From NCBI RefSeq assembly GCF_000014865.1, contig NC_008576.1, positions 3,191,501 through 3,255,500 on the forward strand: a stretch of 64,000 nucleotides of DNA, written 5' to 3'. The position numbers were made by a program, and so were the translations under genes. Positions 16,285 to 26,545 of this stretch are shown piece by piece. The notes beneath the pieces are model-generated. The model saw nothing but the letters and a program-made list of their open reading frames with translations, was not told the origin of the DNA and made no database searches. The stretch is from Magnetococcus marinus MC-1 (GTDB lineage: Bacteria; Pseudomonadota; Magnetococcia; Magnetococcales; Magnetococcaceae). How positions within the stretch are numbered: position 1 is the first letter of the stretch; every line of letters begins with the position of its first letter.

Positions 16285-17283
16285 TTAGGAGACCAGCAGC
16301 GAGAGCGGTTGTTCATCCATTAAGGCCGACTGCTCCCGTAGGGCCAGGATATGTTCATCCCAATATCGCGGTCCGTCAAACCAAGGGAAGGCGCGGGGAA
16401 AAGCAGGATCGGCCCAACGGCGGGCGATCCAGGCGGCGTAGTGGATCATGCGCAAGGTGCGCAGCGCCTCAATCAGGTGCAGTTGGCGGTAGTCAAACTC
16501 AAAAAAGGTTTCATAGCCATCCAGCAAGTGGTTCATCTGCACCGCCCGCTCCTCTCGATCCCCAGAGAGGCACATCCACAAATCTTGAATGGCCGGCCCC
16601 ATGCGGGCATCATCAAAATCCACAAAGTGGGGCCCTTCATCGGTCCACAAGATATTGCCCGCGTGACAATCCCCATGCAGCCGAATGCTTTGAAAATTAC
16701 CCGCCCGCTCAAAACAGCCCTGCGCCTGCGCCACCAACGTTTCCGCCAAAGATTGATACGCCTGCTCCAAAGCGGGCGGCACAAAACCAGAGCTTAATAA
16801 AAACTGGTAGGAATCAATGGCAAAGGATTGAATATCCAAGGTCTCTCGATGCTCAAAGGGACGCTGCGCCGCCACCCCATGCATGCGCCCCATCAACCGG
16901 CCAATGCGTTTTAAAGTCTCACCATGCTCCAGATCTGGGGTTCGCCCCCCGCGCCGGGGAAACAGCGCCACCCGAAAGTTACCGTCATGAAACAGCGTCT
17001 CCCCCGCCGCCGTCACCAGCGGTGGCACCACCGGCAACTCTAACGCCGCCAGCTCTTGGGTAAAACGATGCTCTTCCAAAATCGCGGCGTCACTCCAACG
17101 CCCGGTCCGGTAAAATTTGGCCACTACAAAGGAGCCATCTTCCAAGCCAATCTGGTAGACGCGGTTTTCAAAACTGTTCAGGGCCAACTGCCGCCCGTCA
17201 CAACGCCAGCCCGAGCGCTCCACCGCATTTAATACCGCATCGGGGCTCAGGTTGCTGTAAGGGGTTTGTGCGTCGTCGCTCAT
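16285..17283 (-). CDS. srkA: SrkA/YihE-type stress-response protein kinase
   Basis: A 332-aa kinase of the aminoglycoside-phosphotransferase-like fold, matching SrkA along its full length. N-terminal NSFENRVYQIG and VVAKFYRTGRWS supply the nucleotide-binding lysine; the catalytic loop is LHGDCHAGNILW (near residue 202) and the metal-binding motif is FVDFDDARMGP. E. coli SrkA is a Ser/Thr kinase that protects against oxidative-stress-linked death. Monocistronic, convergent with the esterase pair. Confidence 0.9.
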   Translation of the reverse strand: MSDDAQTPYSNLSPDAVLNAVERSGWRCDGRQLALNSFENRVYQIGLEDGSFVVAKFYRTGRWSDAAILEEHRFTQELAALELPVVPPLVTAAGETLFHDGNFRVALFPRRGGRTPDLEHGETLKRIGRLMGRMHGVAAQRPFEHRETLDIQSFAIDSYQFLLSSGFVPPALEQAYQSLAETLVAQAQGCFERAGNFQSIRLHGDCHAGNILWTDEGPHFVDFDDARMGPAIQDLWMCLSGDREERAVQMNHLLDGYETFFEFDYRQLHLIEALRTLRMIHYAAWIARRWADPAFPRAFPWFDGPRYWDEHILALREQSALMDEQPLSLLVS

Positions 17284-17389
17284 GCAAGTGTGCTCCCTGT
17301 CTATGAATCGGTCATGATCATGGCGTTGGCATCATACAGGATCGGCCCACAAAATACAGTGTTACGCTGGCTGCTCGCGGCACGACCCC

Positions 17390-18841
17390 TCAGGTACCGC
17401 AAAAGGTTTGATAGTGGGCCACCTGCGCCGGTGCGGGTGGGGTGACATAAGCTTGCTGTGCCACCCCGTCGTGATAAGGATCTTGCAGGGCCGCCACCAG
17501 TTGCCGCACTGGAGCCAGATCCCCCGCCTCGGTGGCTGCCTGCAAAGCGGCCTCCACCCGGTGATTACGCGGTATAATGGCCGGATTAACCTGCTGCATC
17601 CGCGCATAGACCCTCTCTAATGGCTGGGCCTGACGGGCCAAGCGGGCCTGCCACTGTTGCCACCAAGGCTCCAAGCTGGCCAGCCATGGCGGTGACCCCG
17701 CTGGCGTGCTCAACTGGCGAAAGGTCTGGGTATAGTCGGCCTGGCTTTGCTGCATCCAGGTTAGCAGCTGCTCCATGAGCGCGTCATCCCCATCCTGCAA
17801 CTCAAACAGCCCCAGTTTGTGGGCCATCATCTCCCGCCAACTGGCGGTATAGCGATCATCAAAGGCGAACACCACCTCCTCGGCCAGGGCAATCGCCTTA
17901 TTGGGCTTGGGGTGCAGCAGAGGCAACAGCGCCTCGGCCAGACGGGCCAAATTCCAGCGTATCATACGGGGCTGATTGCCGTAGCGGTAGCGCCCGGCGT
18001 GATCAATGGAGCTAAACACCGTATCTTTATGGTAATGATCCATAAATGCACAGGGGCCATAGTCGATGGTCTCGCCGGATAGGGTGGTATTATCGGTGTT
18101 CATAACCCCATGAATAAAGCCGACCCGCATCCATGCCACCACCAGACTTAACTGCCGTTGCAGTACCCCTTTAAGCAGCTCCAGGGCAGGGTTATCCCCC
18201 CCCTGCCGCTCTGGATAGTGACGCGCCAAGGTATACGCCGCCAGTTGCGCCAAACCCGCCTCATCCTCACGCATGGCCAGATATTGAAAGCTGCCCACCC
18301 GCACGTGGCTGGCCGCCACTCGGGTCAGAATGGCCCCCGCCAAGGGCTCTTCCCGCATCACCACTTCACCGGTAGCGACCACCGCCAAACTGCGGGTGGT
18401 GGCAATACCCAATCCATGCATCGCTTCGCTGATGATATACTCCCGCAACATCGGCCCCAGCGCCGCCCGGCCATCGCCATTGCGGGAAAAAGGGGTGCGC
18501 CCTGAGCCCTTCAATTGCACATCCAAGCGTTGCCCGCTGGGGGTCAAATGCTCCCCCAGCACAATCGCCCGGCCATCCCCCAGCATGGTAAAATGACCAA
18601 ATTGATGCCCCGCATAGGCCTGCGCCAACGGTTCGGCACCGGTGGGCAGCTGGTTACCCGATAGCTGTTGCGCTAGGGTATGCGCATCCACCTGCGAAAA
18701 ATCCAAACCCATCTGCTGGGCCAGCGCGTCGTTGCATAAAACCAAGCGCGGCTGCGCCACCGGCACCGGGGCCAAGCGTGCATAAAAATGGGCAGGCAGA
18801 CGCCCATAGCTGTTATCAAAACACCAACCCACCTCACCCAT
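17390..18841 (-). CDS. selO: SelO/YdiU pseudokinase, protein adenylyltransferase
   Basis: A 483-aa SelO-family enzyme, which AMPylates proteins in redox homeostasis. Typical motifs are AYAGHQFGHFTMLGDGRA near residue 75, LKGSGRTPFSRNGDGRA near 112, the invariant HGVMNTDN segment near 245, and the DYGPCAFMD active-site region. The start at 18841 (MGEVGWCFDNSYGRLP) has GAGG 7 nt upstream and agrees with the family N-terminus; the longer frame adds unrelated residues. The bacterial C-terminal selenocysteine/cysteine position is represented by FCGT at the very end. Monocistronic, followed upstream by the OB-fold gene after a strong terminator. Confidence 0.93.
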   Translation of the reverse strand: MGEVGWCFDNSYGRLPAHFYARLAPVPVAQPRLVLCNDALAQQMGLDFSQVDAHTLAQQLSGNQLPTGAEPLAQAYAGHQFGHFTMLGDGRAIVLGEHLTPSGQRLDVQLKGSGRTPFSRNGDGRAALGPMLREYIISEAMHGLGIATTRSLAVVATGEVVMREEPLAGAILTRVAASHVRVGSFQYLAMREDEAGLAQLAAYTLARHYPERQGGDNPALELLKGVLQRQLSLVVAWMRVGFIHGVMNTDNTTLSGETIDYGPCAFMDHYHKDTVFSSIDHAGRYRYGNQPRMIRWNLARLAEALLPLLHPKPNKAIALAEEVVFAFDDRYTASWREMMAHKLGLFELQDGDDALMEQLLTWMQQSQADYTQTFRQLSTPAGSPPWLASLEPWWQQWQARLARQAQPLERVYARMQQVNPAIIPRNHRVEAALQAATEAGDLAPVRQLVAALQDPYHDGVAQQAYVTPPAPAQVAHYQTFCGT

Positions 18842-18944
18842 GGCGCAACCTCGATTCGACACATTGAAAGAACAACAGCTCTTCCTTCGAGTCACCGTAA
18901 GGGGGAAATGTTCAAAACAGCTTTTATAGAGGGGGGAAAGCGCA

Positions 18945-18978
18945 CGCACACTGCCGGGGCATGCCCCGGCAGTGTGCG
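18945..18978. terminator. 34-bp perfect palindrome between the OB-fold gene and selO
   Basis: A perfect inverted repeat with 17-nt halves (CGCACACTGCCGGGGCA and complement), predicted to form a very stable GC-rich hairpin. It starts 8 nt past the stop of the minus-strand OB-fold gene. It lacks a clear U-tract, but position and stability fit a terminator insulating selO. Confidence 0.7.
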
Positions 18979-18985
18979 GGGGGAA

Positions 18986-19366
18986 TTAGGGGGCGGGCTT
19001 GATGGTGGCTTCTTCTACCAGCAGGGGGTAGACATAACCGTAACCAAAGTCGGTATCCAGCACCAATTTACCCTCAATCACCACCTGATCCCCCTTATTG
19101 GCGGTCTCTTGGCTGGTGATGGTGATGTCGTTGGTGCCTTGCTCTTGATTGCCGGAGCCATCTTGAATGTGAATAAAGTTACGCTTCATCACCTCATTAT
19201 TGACCTTCACCACTTTGCCCTGCAACTGCACCAACTTGCCATTAAGGGCCGCTTTATCTTTATAAAGGTCGGCCACGGAGAGATGCATCGCCTCCTCCGC
19301 ATAGAGTGGCAGGGCTGTAAACAGAGCCAGCAGGCTGGCCGCACCCAACAGGGCAAATCGTGACAT
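18986..19366 (-). CDS. Exported OB-fold protein
   Basis: A 126-aa protein with a signal peptide (MSRFALLGAASLLALFTALPLYA) followed by an OB-fold-like beta domain: GKLVQLQGKVVKVNNEVM, FIHIQDGSGN, NDITITSQET, GDQVVIEGKL and GYVYPLLVEEATI. Similar exported domains are annotated as nucleic-acid-binding-like by fold, but their function in the envelope is not established. The start at 19366 has AGGAGA 6 nt upstream and opens the signal peptide, so the longer frame was rejected. It lies downstream of the RND pump with a 131-nt gap. Confidence 0.78.
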   Translation of the reverse strand: MSRFALLGAASLLALFTALPLYAEEAMHLSVADLYKDKAALNGKLVQLQGKVVKVNNEVMKRNFIHIQDGSGNQEQGTNDITITSQETANKGDQVVIEGKLVLDTDFGYGYVYPLLVEEATIKPAP

Positions 19367-19497
19367 GGTTCTCTCCTGGTTAGGATCGTAACGTGAGCTA
19401 GGGATGTAAGAATAATACGCACTATTCCACGCCCTCTGGCCCCTGTCAATTCCACACGGCAGCGGGGGACGCACACACTTGCCCAAAAAGGGCGCGC

Positions 19498-22400
19498 TCA
19501 TGGCACCGATGCTTCCACAGCGGGCTGGGTTGAGCCTGGGGCGGGATCGGGGTGAAACAGCGTATAGACCACAGGAATAATCACCAACGTAATCAGCATA
19601 GAGCCCGCCAAACCACTGATCACCGCCCGCGCCAAGGGGGCCTGCATATCCGCCCCCTCCCCAATCCCCAGCGCCAAAGGCAGCAGCGCCAACACCGTGG
19701 TGAGGGTGGTCATTAAAATGGGACGCAGACGGCGACGGCCCGCCTCGGTCACCGCCTGTTTGCCCGACATGCCCGCCTGCCGCAAACGGCCCGCCTGATC
19801 CACCAACAAAATGGCATTGTTCACCACAATCCCCACCAGCATGATACAGCCAATAAAGGTTTGCAGATTAAAGGTGGTATGGGTCAAAAACATCATCAAC
19901 AGCACCCCCACCGCCGCCATAGGCACCGAGAGCATAACAATGATCGGATCCCGCAGCGACTCATACTGCGAAGCCAGCACCATATAGACCAGCACCAGCG
20001 CCAGCAGCATAGAGATTATCAGCTCACGAAACGCCTTACCCTGCTCTTCGTAGTGGCCCGACAGCAGCAGATCATAACCCGCCGGACGGGGAATGAGCAT
20101 CAAACGCTCCTGCACCTCGGCAGCCACCGAACCCAAGTCTCGCCCCGCCACGTTGGCACTCACCGTGACCAGCCGCTGCTGATCCTTGCGGTCGATCACC
20201 AACGGCCCCTGTCCCGCCACGGTGCTCACCAGGTTGCGTATGGCCACCAGCTCCCCGGCGGGTGTCCTGAGGGTTAAATCCAAAATCTCATCCAAACCGC
20301 GTTTTTCCGCATCCGCCAACTGCACCAAAATGGGATAGGCATTACCCGCAGCGCGAAACTCCCCCGCTTTGGAGCCTGCCACCGCAGTCTCAATGGCGCT
20401 GGTGACATCCTGCACACTCAGCCCCAAATCGGCGATTTTAGCCCGATCAATATGGATGCCCCGCTGGGGCACCCCGGCGATTTTGCTCGCCTCGCTATCG
20501 GTCACACCGGGCAGATCCGCAATGGCCGCCATGGCCGCTTGGGCCAGACCATCCAATACCTGAAGATCATACCCCCGCACCTCAATGGTAATGCCCTCTT
20601 CCGCCGCCAGTAACCGCTCCAGCAAAAACTGCCCCTGAGGGGCGCGGGTGCGCACCTTCATGCCTGGGATCTGCCCCGCCAAACGACGCCGCAAATCCGC
20701 CGCAATCTCTACATTAGAACGGCTACGCTCGGCGACCGGAGCCAGCGCCAGACGGATCTCCGCATTGGTCTTTCCCCGCCACCGCCCCACATTGACCACC
20801 GACGATTGAATCTCCGGCACCGCCTGCCGCACAATCGCTTCCATACGCTGCGCCTGCTGATCCAGCAGCTCCAAACGGGTACCCACGGCCATCTCACCGG
20901 TAATGCGCACCTCCCCCTCATCACTGGGGGGCAGATATTCGGTACCAATGTAGGGCAACAGCAGCATGGAACCTGCCAGCAGCGTCACCGCCGCCAGAAC
21001 CGTTTTCCAACGATGCTCAAGCACCCGCTGCAACAGGTTGGCATAGCTCTGCTGCATGGCGCTCTGCCAACGGTCGGCCCAGCGCGGCAGATCCACTGAA
21101 CCCTCCCCCCCTCTGCCCAGCTTGGAGATCAACATCGGCACCAGACTCAGGGAGACCAACAAGGAGCAGATCAACGAGAAGATAATCACATAGGCCAGCT
21201 CTTGAAACAGAATGCCCGACACCCCCCGCACAAACACCAGCGGCAGAAAGATCACCAAGGTGGTGATGGTGCTGGCAATAATGGCCGAGGTCACCTCCTG
21301 CGCCCCCATCAGGGAGGCGGTATGCAGGGATTCACGGGCCTCATGGCGGCGGCGCACAATATTTTCCAATACCACCACCGAGCTATCCACCATCATCCCC
21401 ACCCCCAGGGCTAGCCCGCCCAGGGTCATGAGATTGAGGGTAAAGCCCCCAAAATAGAGCAGCATAAAGGTGGCGATAATGGAGATCGGAATCGCCAGCG
21501 AGATCACCACCGTACTCCGCACACTGCCCAGAAAAAAGAGCAGCACCAAAACCGCCAAACCGCCGCCATACAATACCGAACGGGCAACGTTGGCAATGGA
21601 GCGCTCAATAAAGTTGCCCTGGTTGATAACCGGCACCACATGGATACGGGGATAGGCTTGGTTAACCGCCTCAATCTCCGCCAGCACCCGCTTAGCTACC
21701 TCCACCGTATTGGCCTCGGCCTGCTTGCGAATGGCCACCCGTATACCGGGCCGATCATCCACCCGCACCATACGGGTCAACTTTTCATAACGGTCATGCA
21801 CCGCCGCCAACTGCCCCAGCGTCACCGGCACCCCATCCCGTAGCACCACCACGGTCTGGCGAATCTCATCCAGATCCACAAACTCCGCCGGTGCCCGCAG
21901 GGTGATCTCAAACTGCCCCTCTTCCAGGGTTCCCGCCGGGCGATCCAGGTTGGCGTTGCGTACCGCCGTCAACACATCCGCCAAAGGAATACCCAGCGCA
22001 TTGAGACGGTCAGGGTCCAGTTCAATACGTACCTGCCGGTTATAACCGCCCCACACATCCACCTGGGCCACCCCCGCAATGCGGGCAAAACGGTAACGAA
22101 TCTGCTCTTCGATCAACTGGGTAAAGGGCACCGGATCCAGGTCGCTGGAGATGCCCAGAATGACCACCGGAAAACTGTCCACATCAAACTTACTGACCCG
22201 TGGCCGGGTGATATCCTCGGGCAGCTCGTTTATCTCATCCTCCAAGGTCGCCAGCACATCCAGGGCCGCCGTATCAATATCGGTGCCCCAGGCAAAGCTG
22301 ACCTTTACCGTGCTATTCCCCTCTGACGATTGCGAGGTCATCTCCACCACACCGGGCACGGTGGCCACAATCTCTTCCACAATTTGGGTAACCAGCCGCT

Positions 22401-22578
22401 CCATAACCTCGGGACTGGCCCCTTCATACTGGGTACGCACCGAGAGCGTGGGTAGCTCAATGCTGGGCAGCAGATCAATCTGTAGACGACTGAGGGAGAC
22501 CAAACCCAGGATCACCACCATCAGGGTGACCATGCTGGTAAAAACCGGGCGTGCAACGCTGATGCGGGCAAGGTTCAT
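19498..22578 (-). CDS. RND-family efflux pump permease, second system
   Basis: A 1,026-aa AcrB/HAE-type inner-membrane exporter. It has an N-terminal helix ([20 protein letters not shown]), the first periplasmic domain ([12 protein letters not shown]), the helix-bundle segment [19 protein letters not shown] (about residues 400-420), a second N-terminal helix and loop, and [21 protein letters not shown] in the second bundle with the [15 protein letters not shown] motif. Its ATG overlaps the membrane-fusion protein stop by 4 nt, so translation is coupled. No outer-membrane component or regulator is adjacent, unlike the pump at 6-11 kb. Confidence 0.93.
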   Translation of the reverse strand: MNLARISVARPVFTSMVTLMVVILGLVSLSRLQIDLLPSIELPTLSVRTQYEGASPEVMERLVTQIVEEIVATVPGVVEMTSQSSEGNSTVKVSFAWGTDIDTAALDVLATLEDEINELPEDITRPRVSKFDVDSFPVVILGISSDLDPVPFTQLIEEQIRYRFARIAGVAQVDVWGGYNRQVRIELDPDRLNALGIPLADVLTAVRNANLDRPAGTLEEGQFEITLRAPAEFVDLDEIRQTVVVLRDGVPVTLGQLAAVHDRYEKLTRMVRVDDRPGIRVAIRKQAEANTVEVAKRVLAEIEAVNQAYPRIHVVPVINQGNFIERSIANVARSVLYGGGLAVLVLLFFLGSVRSTVVISLAIPISIIATFMLLYFGGFTLNLMTLGGLALGVGMMVDSSVVVLENIVRRRHEARESLHTASLMGAQEVTSAIIASTITTLVIFLPLVFVRGVSGILFQELAYVIIFSLICSLLVSLSLVPMLISKLGRGGEGSVDLPRWADRWQSAMQQSYANLLQRVLEHRWKTVLAAVTLLAGSMLLLPYIGTEYLPPSDEGEVRITGEMAVGTRLELLDQQAQRMEAIVRQAVPEIQSSVVNVGRWRGKTNAEIRLALAPVAERSRSNVEIAADLRRRLAGQIPGMKVRTRAPQGQFLLERLLAAEEGITIEVRGYDLQVLDGLAQAAMAAIADLPGVTDSEASKIAGVPQRGIHIDRAKIADLGLSVQDVTSAIETAVAGSKAGEFRAAGNAYPILVQLADAEKRGLDEILDLTLRTPAGELVAIRNLVSTVAGQGPLVIDRKDQQRLVTVSANVAGRDLGSVAAEVQERLMLIPRPAGYDLLLSGHYEEQGKAFRELIISMLLALVLVYMVLASQYESLRDPIIVMLSVPMAAVGVLLMMFLTHTTFNLQTFIGCIMLVGIVVNNAILLVDQAGRLRQAGMSGKQAVTEAGRRRLRPILMTTLTTVLALLPLALGIGEGADMQAPLARAVISGLAGSMLITLVIIPVVYTLFHPDPAPGSTQPAVEASVP

Positions 22579-23849
22579 GGGGTGGAGCCTTGGGCAGGAG
22601 TGGCCTTGTTTCCTTGAGCAATCGGGGCCTTGCCAGCCGGGGCCTTGCCAGCCGAGTTTTTATCCACAACCCGCACCGCCGTGCCATCGTTGAGCATCTC
22701 CTGCCCCAAAGTGACCACATAGGCCCCCACACAGCCACCTGTAACCGCCACTTGGCTGGCTTGGCGTATGCCCACGCGCACCGGGCACCACTGCACTTTG
22801 CTGCGGTCGGCAGAGAGGCTATAGAGCCCCTCGACCCCACTCAATTTTGTCAGAGCGGTAAAGGGCACGATGGTGGCTTGAGCAACCTGTTCCAGCACCA
22901 CTGTGGCACGAATAAACATGCCGGGTTTTAAGAGCTGACCGGGATTTTCAATTTGCAGCTCCACCCGGGCTTGCCGGGCGGCTTGGCGAAACACCGGAGC
23001 AACCCGCTCGATTGTACCGCGAAAGCTGCGTTGGGGATAAGCATCGGTGGTAAGCTGCAAGGGCTGGCCCACCTGTAGACGGGGATAATCCTTCTCCGTG
23101 ACATAAAACACCCCCTTGAGGGGGTCCAACTCCACCAGCCGCAAGAGGGGCTGGTTGGCCGCCACCATCTCCCCCACCTCCACCAAGCGCTCGGCCACCA
23201 GCCGTTGCGGGGCACCCTGCTGCCACTCGGCCTCTACATGGGTATAAGCCAAGCGGATCTCTGCGGTGGTTAAGACGGCTTGTGCTCGGATAAGCTGGGC
23301 GCGGGCAACATCCCGCTTGGCTTTGTAGGCCAACTGATTGGCCAGCGCAGTGTCGGATTGTACCTCGCTGGAGATCCCTTTTTGACGCAGTTCGTCGGAC
23401 CGTTTTAAAGCACGCTGCGCATTTTCCAACAGGCTCTCGGCCTCGGCCAGATTGGCCTGGGCCACCGCCAATTCAGCGCGGCTCTGCACCACCACCTGCT
23501 CATGCTCCTGGCGGTCCAACTCCGCCACCAACTGCCCACGGCTTACGGCATCTGCCAAGCGCACATCCAGGCGGGTGACACGCCCCGCCACCTTGGGGGC
23601 CACACTGAGTTCAGCATTGGCCTCCAGGGTGCCACTAAAGGTGCGTTTGGCCTCCAACGGACCCCGCACCACCGGAGCAACCTCGACGGGGATGGCACGC
23701 TGTTTTTTCTCTTTATTGACAGAGGGGTCCTGCATCAACTCGGTCACGCGCTGATAGCCCGCATAACCCAACCCAGCCAGCACCAACAGCCAGATGAGCC
23801 AAGCATATCTGCCCTTGCCGGCGACAGCCGGACCGTTCGACGCAACCAT
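22575..23849 (-). CDS. Membrane-fusion protein of the second RND pump
   Basis: A 424-aa periplasmic adaptor. A single hydrophobic anchor is at about residues 15-33 ([19 protein letters not shown]). It is followed by lipoyl half-domains ([19 protein letters not shown] and [15 protein letters not shown]), an Ala/Gln-rich helical hairpin with coiled-coil character, and a beta-barrel. The start at 23849 has GGAG 5 nt upstream. The C-terminal 30 residues contain a short repeat ([10 protein letters not shown]), unusual for the family. First gene of a two-gene operon; the adaptor stop and pump start overlap (ATGA). Confidence 0.9.
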   Translation of the reverse strand: MVASNGPAVAGKGRYAWLIWLLVLAGLGYAGYQRVTELMQDPSVNKEKKQRAIPVEVAPVVRGPLEAKRTFSGTLEANAELSVAPKVAGRVTRLDVRLADAVSRGQLVAELDRQEHEQVVVQSRAELAVAQANLAEAESLLENAQRALKRSDELRQKGISSEVQSDTALANQLAYKAKRDVARAQLIRAQAVLTTAEIRLAYTHVEAEWQQGAPQRLVAERLVEVGEMVAANQPLLRLVELDPLKGVFYVTEKDYPRLQVGQPLQLTTDAYPQRSFRGTIERVAPVFRQAARQARVELQIENPGQLLKPGMFIRATVVLEQVAQATIVPFTALTKLSGVEGLYSLSADRSKVQWCPVRVGIRQASQVAVTGGCVGAYVVTLGQEMLNDGTAVRVVDKNSAGKAPAGKAPIAQGNKATPAQGSTP

Positions 23850-24014
23850 AACGACTCCAAACCCCAAAAGCCCCGTACAGACCCCTGTACAGCGATGTAG
23901 TAAAAAACCCTGCCATTGTACAAGATTGCAGAAGCTCGCGCCTACATCTATGCAAGGATTAGAACCCGTTTTTTATATGCCGTCTGAGCAAGCCCCCCAC
24001 CGATGGATGAAAAA

Positions 24015-24899
24015 CTACAGGCCCAGCATGCTCAGATCCAACCCTTGCTCGCTGGCCGGGTGGCACCAGTAGTAGCTGCCGGTCAGGGGGCGTGTAAAGC
24101 GAAACAGCCCATCCATTATACCATCTTCCAGCCCCATCATGCGGCGCAGTTGGGCCTCATAGGCATCCAACGAGCGCCCAAAAGCGATAAACACCAACCC
24201 CTCCCCACTGGCATCAGCCCACGGCATGGAGCGCCTTAACACAAAGGCTTCGGGGGAAAAACTCTCTTGCGCGGTGCGCTTGACATGGGCATAGGCTGGA
24301 GCATCTTCCATCTCCTCATTATCCTGTAAGCGCCGCCCAAAGATCTGATCCTGCTGTGCCCTGGGGTAAGCTTCAAAGCGGGCCAGATCATGCTGCCACT
24401 GCTGCACCGCCACAAAACTGGAACCATCCAACCCGGCCCCACAGCCCGCCACCAACGCCGCATGCAAGGCGTCGTCACCCTTGGGGTTTTCCGTGCCATC
24501 CTCATAGCCGGTCAGGTCCAAGCCGCTGCCATATTTAAACAGCTCCACCCCCTGGGCCAGGGTAAAAGCCGCTGCCACCAGAGCACTAAAGGCGCGGGCA
24601 TGGTGCAAGACATCCCCGGGGTTTTCTCCCCGCACCCAACACCATAGATCCGCTTGGGTGGAAGGAAGGGAACACCCTGGACCGGTCAGCACCGGAAAAG
24701 CGCGTAGACCGGGGATCTCTTTTTGTAACCCTTGCACCAGCCCCAAACCAAACCCAACCACATAGCGACCATCCACCGGTAGGTTACTTAGGGTTGCCAG
24801 CACCTGCTCAGGGGAGACTTCGGTACGCTGATGAAAGGCCAATACACGGCCATGGGCGGGGATCTCTTCAAGAATGCCACACTGCGAGGCTCTGTTCAT
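24015..24899 (-). CDS. Dye-decolourising (DyP-type) haem peroxidase
   Basis: A 294-aa haem peroxidase. The DyP signature G-x-x-D-G is present as GYEDGTENP (near residue 127), followed by the haem-ligand region YAHVKRT (near 203) and the distal-arginine region FVLRRSMPWAD. The C-terminal FIAFGRSLDAYEAQLRRMMG is typical of the YfeX-like subgroup. No signal peptide, so probably cytoplasmic or encapsulated; no encapsulin gene is adjacent. The start at 24899 follows AAAGGAGCC closely, and the longer frame was therefore rejected. Monocistronic. Confidence 0.92.
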   Translation of the reverse strand: MNRASQCGILEEIPAHGRVLAFHQRTEVSPEQVLATLSNLPVDGRYVVGFGLGLVQGLQKEIPGLRAFPVLTGPGCSLPSTQADLWCWVRGENPGDVLHHARAFSALVAAAFTLAQGVELFKYGSGLDLTGYEDGTENPKGDDALHAALVAGCGAGLDGSSFVAVQQWQHDLARFEAYPRAQQDQIFGRRLQDNEEMEDAPAYAHVKRTAQESFSPEAFVLRRSMPWADASGEGLVFIAFGRSLDAYEAQLRRMMGLEDGIMDGLFRFTRPLTGSYYWCHPASEQGLDLSMLGL

Positions 24900-25047
24900 G
24901 ACGGCTCCTTTGGACCGGTGCCACAGCGGGTATACCACCCAACCGCCCACCGGAGATTTGTTCATGAGGGCCGCCTTGGACCCCGTTTGAGTGATGAAAT
25001 AGGGCCAAAACGCCTAACCACAGAGGCCCCCCCTGCGCAACCACACC

Positions 25048-25147
25048 TAACCCGGATCTTTCATAAATCCCTTCGATGATCGCGTAGAGATTTGGCTTTT
25101 AAAGATCAAGCGAGAGCGACTGGGATTCATGAAATATGCGGGTTAAG
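25048..25147. repeat. Palindromic dispersed repeat, copy 1 (REP/MITE-like)
   Basis: TAACCCGGATCTTTCATAAA opens the left arm (25048-25071) and an imperfect complement closes at 25122-25147. Its inner segment GATCAAGCGAGAGCG (25104-25118) is the exact complement of 40186-40200 in copy 2, so the two copies are in opposite orientation. Copy 1 carries about 26 extra internal bases. Its right end supplies the TTA that is the stop codon of the HD-GYP gene. Confidence 0.8.
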
Positions 25148-26354
25148 CCAAGGCGCGGTCCACCTCGGCCACGATGCCCGCATCCAAGCCGCCCCCATCG
25201 CGCAGTTTACCAATGATCGCCATGCTCTCCGCGTGGGTTAAGGCGTGCCGGTAGGGGCGCTCTTCGGTTAATGCTTGATAAATGTCTAAAACGGTCATCA
25301 ATCGACACTTAAAATCCAGATCTTCCGGACCCAAACCCAAGGGGTAGCCCTCGCCATCCAATTTTTCATGATGGTTGGCCGCCCATTCGGTAATCTGCTC
25401 AAAACCAGGAATCTGTTCCAAACAGAGCCGAGTGTAGTAGGTGTGGGTATTCATCGTGCGCCGCTCGTCATCGTTGAGCGGGCCGGGCTTATCCAAAATG
25501 GTGTTGGGAATCGCCAGCTTGCCCACATCATGCAGACTGGCGGCAATGCGCAGGGTGACACGCTCCTCGGCGGGCATCTGAAAATAATCAGCCATAAAGC
25601 CAACCTTCTCTTCTAACCCCTGGGTGTGACGTAAGGTAAAGCGTGATTTAGAATCAATAATGCGACTAAACACCCTGGAAATATCCAACACCCGCGACCA
25701 ATCCATCGCCACCGTTAAGGTGGGCATTTGGCGGTTCAACGCAGCATGGATAAAAGGATCTTGCAGATCATACCAAAAGGCGGGAGTGCGGCTGACCTGC
25801 TGAAAACATGCCACCAACTCCGCCGAAAACAGAGTACCTTGGCCCTGGGCGACAAAAGCACGCACACTCGCCCAATTGTTGGGGTTAGGCTCCTGAAAAC
25901 GGCAGGTTAAGTCGGTATAATCGGCCAACCCGACAATCTGCGCCAGCAGGGGGATCGAATCCCCTTGTAGCCCAAAAAAACCGGAGCCATCCCAACACTC
26001 ATGGTGATACCTAACCACGCCACTCCCCTCTTTTTGAAAGGGAAAGGCGGCCACATTATGCTCACCAATTTCGCAGTGGGCGGGCAAATCTTCGACTTGG
26101 TACAAACGATCAGGCTTACTGTGACTGTGGGACAAGCGCTCCTCGGCCAAGCCATTATCATGGAGAATGGCCAAGCCCGCCCCATCAAACACCTCGGCCT
26201 CCGAGAGACCCAATGCGCGGGCCATGCGCATGGTCACATAAGCCACCCGCTTACCATGGTTGGTGGTCACCCCCAGCAGCTCACGCTCCACACAATCAAT
26301 GGCAAAAGAGAGCCCCAGCAGATAACGATTCAGATTAAACGGCATCTCGCCCAT
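25143..26354 (-). CDS. HD-GYP domain phosphodiesterase (c-di-GMP type)
   Basis: A 403-aa cytoplasmic signalling enzyme. The C-terminal half has a full HD-GYP signature: SLHDVGKLAIPNTILDKPG and HHEKLDGEGYPLGL with the GYP triplet, expected to hydrolyse cyclic-di-GMP. The N-terminal half has a second, degenerate HD-like domain (LAILHDNGLAEE and YHHECWDGSGFFG), so the protein is a tandem of related domains with a catalytic C-terminal unit. The start at 26354 has GGAG 7 nt upstream. No sensor domain is seen. It could tune adhesion, for example of the giant adhesin in this window (inference). The stop codon overlaps the edge of a palindromic repeat. Confidence 0.88.
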   Translation of the reverse strand: MGEMPFNLNRYLLGLSFAIDCVERELLGVTTNHGKRVAYVTMRMARALGLSEAEVFDGAGLAILHDNGLAEERLSHSHSKPDRLYQVEDLPAHCEIGEHNVAAFPFQKEGSGVVRYHHECWDGSGFFGLQGDSIPLLAQIVGLADYTDLTCRFQEPNPNNWASVRAFVAQGQGTLFSAELVACFQQVSRTPAFWYDLQDPFIHAALNRQMPTLTVAMDWSRVLDISRVFSRIIDSKSRFTLRHTQGLEEKVGFMADYFQMPAEERVTLRIAASLHDVGKLAIPNTILDKPGPLNDDERRTMNTHTYYTRLCLEQIPGFEQITEWAANHHEKLDGEGYPLGLGPEDLDFKCRLMTVLDIYQALTEERPYRHALTHAESMAIIGKLRDGGGLDAGIVAEVDRALA

Positions 26355-26502
26355 CTTAATGCTCCTTATGCGTGGCCACCGCAGCCCAACCCTCACGCCC
26401 ATGGATAGGATTGATCCGCGAGGTCTCTTTACGGGGAAAGGGTGTGGTTTTTATTGTCGAAGGCCTGCATGGCAAGAATAGAGCCGTCTTGTCTCAAGAC
26501 CA

Positions 26503-26530
26503 AGCCAGGAGGGTAATCACCCTCCTGGCT
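26503..26530 (-). terminator. Hairpin downstream of the cytochrome c peroxidase gene
   Basis: AGCCAGGAGGGT, loop AATC, ACCCTCCTGGCT: a perfect 12-bp stem lying 15 nt past the stop. No strong U-tract. Confidence 0.65.
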
Positions 26531-26545
26531 ATGGATTTTACACGA

